Below are positions 24,294 through 26,275 of a DNA stretch of 26,275 bases, piece by piece. Under the pieces are notes generated by a model, which saw only the letters and a program-made list of their open reading frames with translations, did not search any database and was not told the origin of the DNA. How positions within the stretch are numbered: the first letter of the stretch is position 1; each line of letters begins with the position of its first letter. The stretch is from the NCBI GenBank assembly GCA_964463145.1, contig CAYXBG010000019.1, positions 1 to 26,275 of the forward strand. The letters are read 5' to 3'. The position numbers were made by a program, and so were the translations under genes. The DNA is from CAYXBG01 sp964463145. Its GTDB lineage: Bacteria > Acidobacteriota > UBA6911 > RPQK01 > CBDAPI01.

Positions 24294-25397
24294 TTAGGTG
24301 ATATGAGCACCCTGTGTTTCTACGTAAAGAGCGTAGATGGACTGACTCCCAGTCATAAAAAGGCGATTACGTTTTTTCCCACCAAAGCATAAGTTACTGC
24401 AAATCTCAGGCAGTAGTATCTGTCCAATCCGGTCTCCATCATTGGCAAAGATATGTACTCCATCGTAACCTTCCCCAACCCAGCCTGCACTGGCCCAAAT
24501 ATTCCCGTCAATGTCTGCACGTATCCCATCCGCAATGCCAGCTTGACCTTCCAGTTCCATCGAAGCAAACTCACGCCCTTTTCGAAGTTTTTTCGAATCG
24601 ATAACATCCCAAACCATGATGTTCTGGAGAGCATCTGGATCGTGGGTGGCACCCGAATCAGAGACATAAAGTTTACTGTAATCAGGCGAAAAACAGAGGC
24701 CATTAGGTTTAGAGGGTTCATCCGCTACTTTGAGAATTACCCCGGTTTGAGCATCAATCCGATAGATAGCTTCTTTAAGATACAATTCCCCCTTCTTCCC
24801 TTCATAATTCATTAAGCTGCCATAGCCGGGATCGGTGAACCAGATAGCACCATCCTCCGGGTGGACCACGACATCATTGGGGGCATTAAAGGGCTTCCCT
24901 TCCCAGCTTTCGGCTAATACCGTTACCGAACCATCCGTTTCGTAACGTACAACCCGTCTGGTGCCATGCTCACACGAAATCTGTCTACCATGATAATCGA
25001 AGGTATTTCCATTACTATTCATAGAAGGGTTTCTGAAAATGCTCACATGCCCATCTTCCTCCAACCAACGCATCTGTATATCGTTAGGGATATCACTCCA
25101 AAGAAGGTAGCGACCAACTGCATTCCATGCAGGGCCTTCGGCCCAGAGCATCTCTTTGCTGTGGTATATCCTTTGAATAGGTGAATTCCCTAACTTGTAA
25201 GCCTTAAATCTTGGGTCTAAAACTAAAACATCTGGGTCAGGGTAACGCACAGGTGCTCCTCCAGAATGATAACGGTCTTGGCCGAGAGCCGAAGCAGCGG
25301 TAGCTGCTGCGACTGTTAAAAAAGGGCGGCGACCAATCTTGTTCAAGACCTTGGTTTTCCCGGTAGCATCGGATTCGTTTGGCTGTCGCTTTTTCAT
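24294..25397 (-). CDS. Exported SMP-30/gluconolactonase-family protein
   Basis: The protein has 367 residues. A Shine-Dalgarno (AGAGGA) lies 5-6 nt before the ATG. An N-terminal IGRRPFLTVAAATAASALG looks like a TAT-type export signal. The SMP-30/gluconolactonase propeller (PF08450) follows. Family positions include E in LWAEGPAWN, ND in FNAPNDVVV, IWFTDPGYGS, SKPNGLCFSPD and YVSDSG, which line the divalent-metal lactonase site. The family hydrolyses sugar lactones to aldonic acids. Outside the cytoplasm this could open lactones made by the GMC dehydrogenases of this locus, which is inferred. Some members of this family are not lactonases, and the substrate is unknown. Confidence 0.86.
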   Translation of the reverse strand: MKKRQPNESDATGKTKVLNKIGRRPFLTVAAATAASALGQDRYHSGGAPVRYPDPDVLVLDPRFKAYKLGNSPIQRIYHSKEMLWAEGPAWNAVGRYLLWSDIPNDIQMRWLEEDGHVSIFRNPSMNSNGNTFDYHGRQISCEHGTRRVVRYETDGSVTVLAESWEGKPFNAPNDVVVHPEDGAIWFTDPGYGSLMNYEGKKGELYLKEAIYRIDAQTGVILKVADEPSKPNGLCFSPDYSKLYVSDSGATHDPDALQNIMVWDVIDSKKLRKGREFASMELEGQAGIADGIRADIDGNIWASAGWVGEGYDGVHIFANDGDRIGQILLPEICSNLCFGGKKRNRLFMTGSQSIYALYVETQGAHIT

Positions 25398-25552
25398 TAA
25401 TTTCCTCTCCCTACATCCTTGGTAGCAGTTCCCAATCTCGAAAACAAGAGTTAAGTATTCCAGGATTCAAAATAAATCAACTTGCACTACCATCCCCAAT
25501 AACTTACTCCCAAAATTAGAAAAACTACTTCCAGTAGGAGAACTGTGAGTTC

Positions 25553-25747
25553 ATGTCAGAGAGAAATATAGAATGGTCTTATAGTAGATACAATGCCTAT
25601 CGCCTCTTGTCTCTGACACAGGGCGTTAAGGAATTCGGCACCCTCGAGATTGAGACGACCGAGGAGCCGGCGGTTCGGGAGCCGCAGATTATGGCTTCGT
25701 CTCGGAAGGAGGTGATTCAGTGGATTCAGATAAATCGAACTTGGTGA
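25553..25747 (+). CDS. Possible 64-residue ORF in GC-rich island (doubtful)
   Basis: The ORF begins at an ATG 12 bp after AGGAG (25536-25540) and encodes a small acidic/basic product (for example GTLEIETTEEPAVREPQ, then SSRKEVIQWIQ). Third codon positions in its middle are mostly G or C, unlike nearby genes. It overlaps stable stems, so it may be the coding part of a structured transcript, or no gene at all. I recognise no family. Confidence 0.2.
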   Translation: MSERNIEWSYSRYNAYRLLSLTQGVKEFGTLEIETTEEPAVREPQIMASSRKEVIQWIQINRTW

Positions 25748-25874
25748 GGTGCTTGTCCCTTTGAGGGACATCCAAACCCTAGTAGTTCTGGTGAGGAGCG
25801 TCTCCATGGGGTTACCCAACGAGACCAACACCAATCGATCAGCCCCCCCTCCAAGGGGGGCTTCAGTCTCTTTT
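25608..25874 (+). ncRNA. Candidate structured RNA, unknown class
   Basis: The 484 bp interval 25398-25881 has no recognised gene. Within it, bases 25621-25720 count 60% G+C against 34% in the 100 bases 25441-25540. Plus-strand stems include TGTC (25608-25611) / GACA (25615-25618). GAGACGA (25652-25658) / TCGTCTC (25697-25703) encloses AGCC (25665-25668) / GGCT (25693-25696) and GCGG (25670-25673) / CCGC (25682-25685). TGTCCC (25754-25759) pairs with GGGACA (25765-25770). TGGTG (25789-25793) / CACCA (25829-25833) encloses GTCTC / GAGAC and a TGGG-GTTA-CCCA hairpin. A terminator-like stem follows. It does not resemble tmRNA, RNase P, SRP or 6S RNA. An mRNA leader or a mobile-element remnant is an alternative. 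Confidence 0.35.
25841..25874 (+). terminator. GC-rich hairpin with T-rich tail
   Basis: AGCCCCCC (25841-25848) and GGGGGGCT (25855-25862) form a perfect 8 bp stem with a 6-nt loop, followed on the plus strand by a T-rich stretch ending TCTTTT. It could end a plus-strand RNA. It also lies 20 bp past the stop of the minus-strand dehydrogenase gene, where it could act without a T-run. Confidence 0.5.
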
Positions 25875-25881
25875 CGTGAAA

Positions 25882-26275
25882 TCACTTGGAATAGATCTGG
25901 AACATAGAGCTAATATCCCAATCACCCTTGCCTTGTTCGACAACCCCCTCTACCAAATCTCGTATCAGAAAGCTTAACGGGAGATCCATCCCCAGTTTTG
26001 AAGCTTCACTGACTGCAAAGCCAAGATCCTTCTTCAAATGCCTCAAAGGTGCCTGTGATGGACCAAACTCACGTTCTTGGATGAGTGGTAGGTTGCGCAA
26101 TAGAATCCGACTCGCACCCCAGGAGTCTGCGAGCATATCTGCTGCTTTCCCTAAATCAACCCCCATTCTCTCGCACAGTAAGATAGCTTCACAAGCGGCC
26201 AGATTGTGAATGGAAACTAGCAGCTGATTAGCCATTTTTGTAGCAGTACCTGCTCCTGGCCCACCCATTCGAATA
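25882..26275 (-). CDS. 3-hydroxyisobutyrate dehydrogenase-family enzyme, N-terminus beyond window
   Basis: The frame continues through the right edge, so only the C-terminal part of about 130 residues is present and the ATG at 26268 is internal. It reads RMGGPGAGTATKMANQLL, where Lys in TKMANQ matches the catalytic lysine of beta-hydroxyacid dehydrogenases. The helical C-terminal domain (PF14833) follows, with SWGASRILLRNLP, HLKKDLGFAVSEASKLGMDLPLS (split here across two helices) and a short tail. The missing N-terminus should hold the NAD(P)-binding fold. Relatives include 3-hydroxyisobutyrate dehydrogenase and tartronate semialdehyde reductase, so it may reduce a sugar-acid breakdown product. 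The substrate is not decided. Confidence 0.82.
   Translation of the reverse strand, partial: IRMGGPGAGTATKMANQLLVSIHNLAACEAILLCERMGVDLGKAADMLADSWGASRILLRNLPLIQEREFGPSQAPLRHLKKDLGFAVSEASKLGMDLPLSFLIRDLVEGVVEQGKGDWDISSMFQIYSK

Noticed and set aside
25608..25874. tmRNA, RNase P RNA, SRP RNA or 6S RNA
   Set aside because: The conserved ends and core motifs of these RNAs are not seen, and the stem arrangement differs.
25556..25885. 109-codon minus-strand ORF across the GC-rich island
   Set aside because: It has a GTG start with no Shine-Dalgarno, overlaps the end of the dehydrogenase gene, and crosses several stable stems; Arg/Leu-rich translation is typical of a shadow frame.
1..26275. tRNA, rRNA, CRISPR arrays, intact insertion sequences
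   Set aside because: No tRNA cloverleaf, rRNA block, spaced direct repeats or recognisable transposase was found on either strand by reading.

Overview
The window reads as a gene-dense piece of an uncultured, probably marine or host-associated, heterotrophic Gram-negative bacterium. Exported families dominate: GMC flavoproteins with gluconate-dehydrogenase-type small subunits, DUF1080, a sulfatase, SMP-30, c-type cytochromes, and twin-arginine or lipoprotein signals on many products. This mix is common in Acidobacteriota and in Planctomycetota/Verrucomicrobiota-type genomes. No marker gene fixes the phylum, so the placement is a guess. Base composition is close to balanced, and many starts lack a strong Shine-Dalgarno.

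Layout. (1) 1-1028, minus strand: a membrane-anchored monoheme cytochrome c followed by an exported CBM9-like protein cut by the left edge. (2) 1075-7405, plus strand: ArsC-type arsenate reductase, a small exported protein, ThiI, an NhaD/CitMHS-type antiporter, an exported protein of unknown function, a cupredoxin lipoprotein and a diheme cytochrome c peroxidase. The peroxidase is preceded by a nested inverted repeat. (3) 7461-9698, minus: GMC flavoprotein plus TAT-type small subunit (module 1). (4) 9939-17105: DUF1080 glycoside-active protein, two paralogous secreted alpha/beta hydrolases flanking an inverted block (TAT-exported sugar isomerase-like protein and an MsbA-type ABC exporter), then an iduronate-2-sulfatase-like sulfatase. 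(5) 17160-19599, minus: second GMC/small-subunit pair (module 2), in the opposite gene order. (6) 19763-24269, plus: exported beta-propeller, TPR protein, and an orphan molybdenum hydroxylase large subunit. (7) 24294-25397, minus: exported SMP-30/gluconolactonase. (8) 25398-25881: no established gene, but a GC-rich island with several strong stems and a terminator-like hairpin. (9) 25882-26275, minus: C-terminal part of a 3-hydroxyisobutyrate-dehydrogenase-family enzyme cut by the right edge.

How it may fit together (inference). Regions 3-7 look like an extracytoplasmic carbohydrate-processing locus. The sulfatase and esterases would strip sulfate and acyl groups. Two FAD dehydrogenases, exported on TAT-carrying small subunits, would oxidise sugars or glycosides. 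DUF1080 and the isomerase-like protein could act on keto-glycosides, and SMP-30 could open a lactone. Electrons could leave through Fe-S-type cysteine clusters in the dehydrogenases to periplasmic carriers such as the cytochrome c and cupredoxin of regions 1-2. The candidate structured RNA near 25.6-25.87 kb and this oxidative sugar module are the two most promising unexplained signals.
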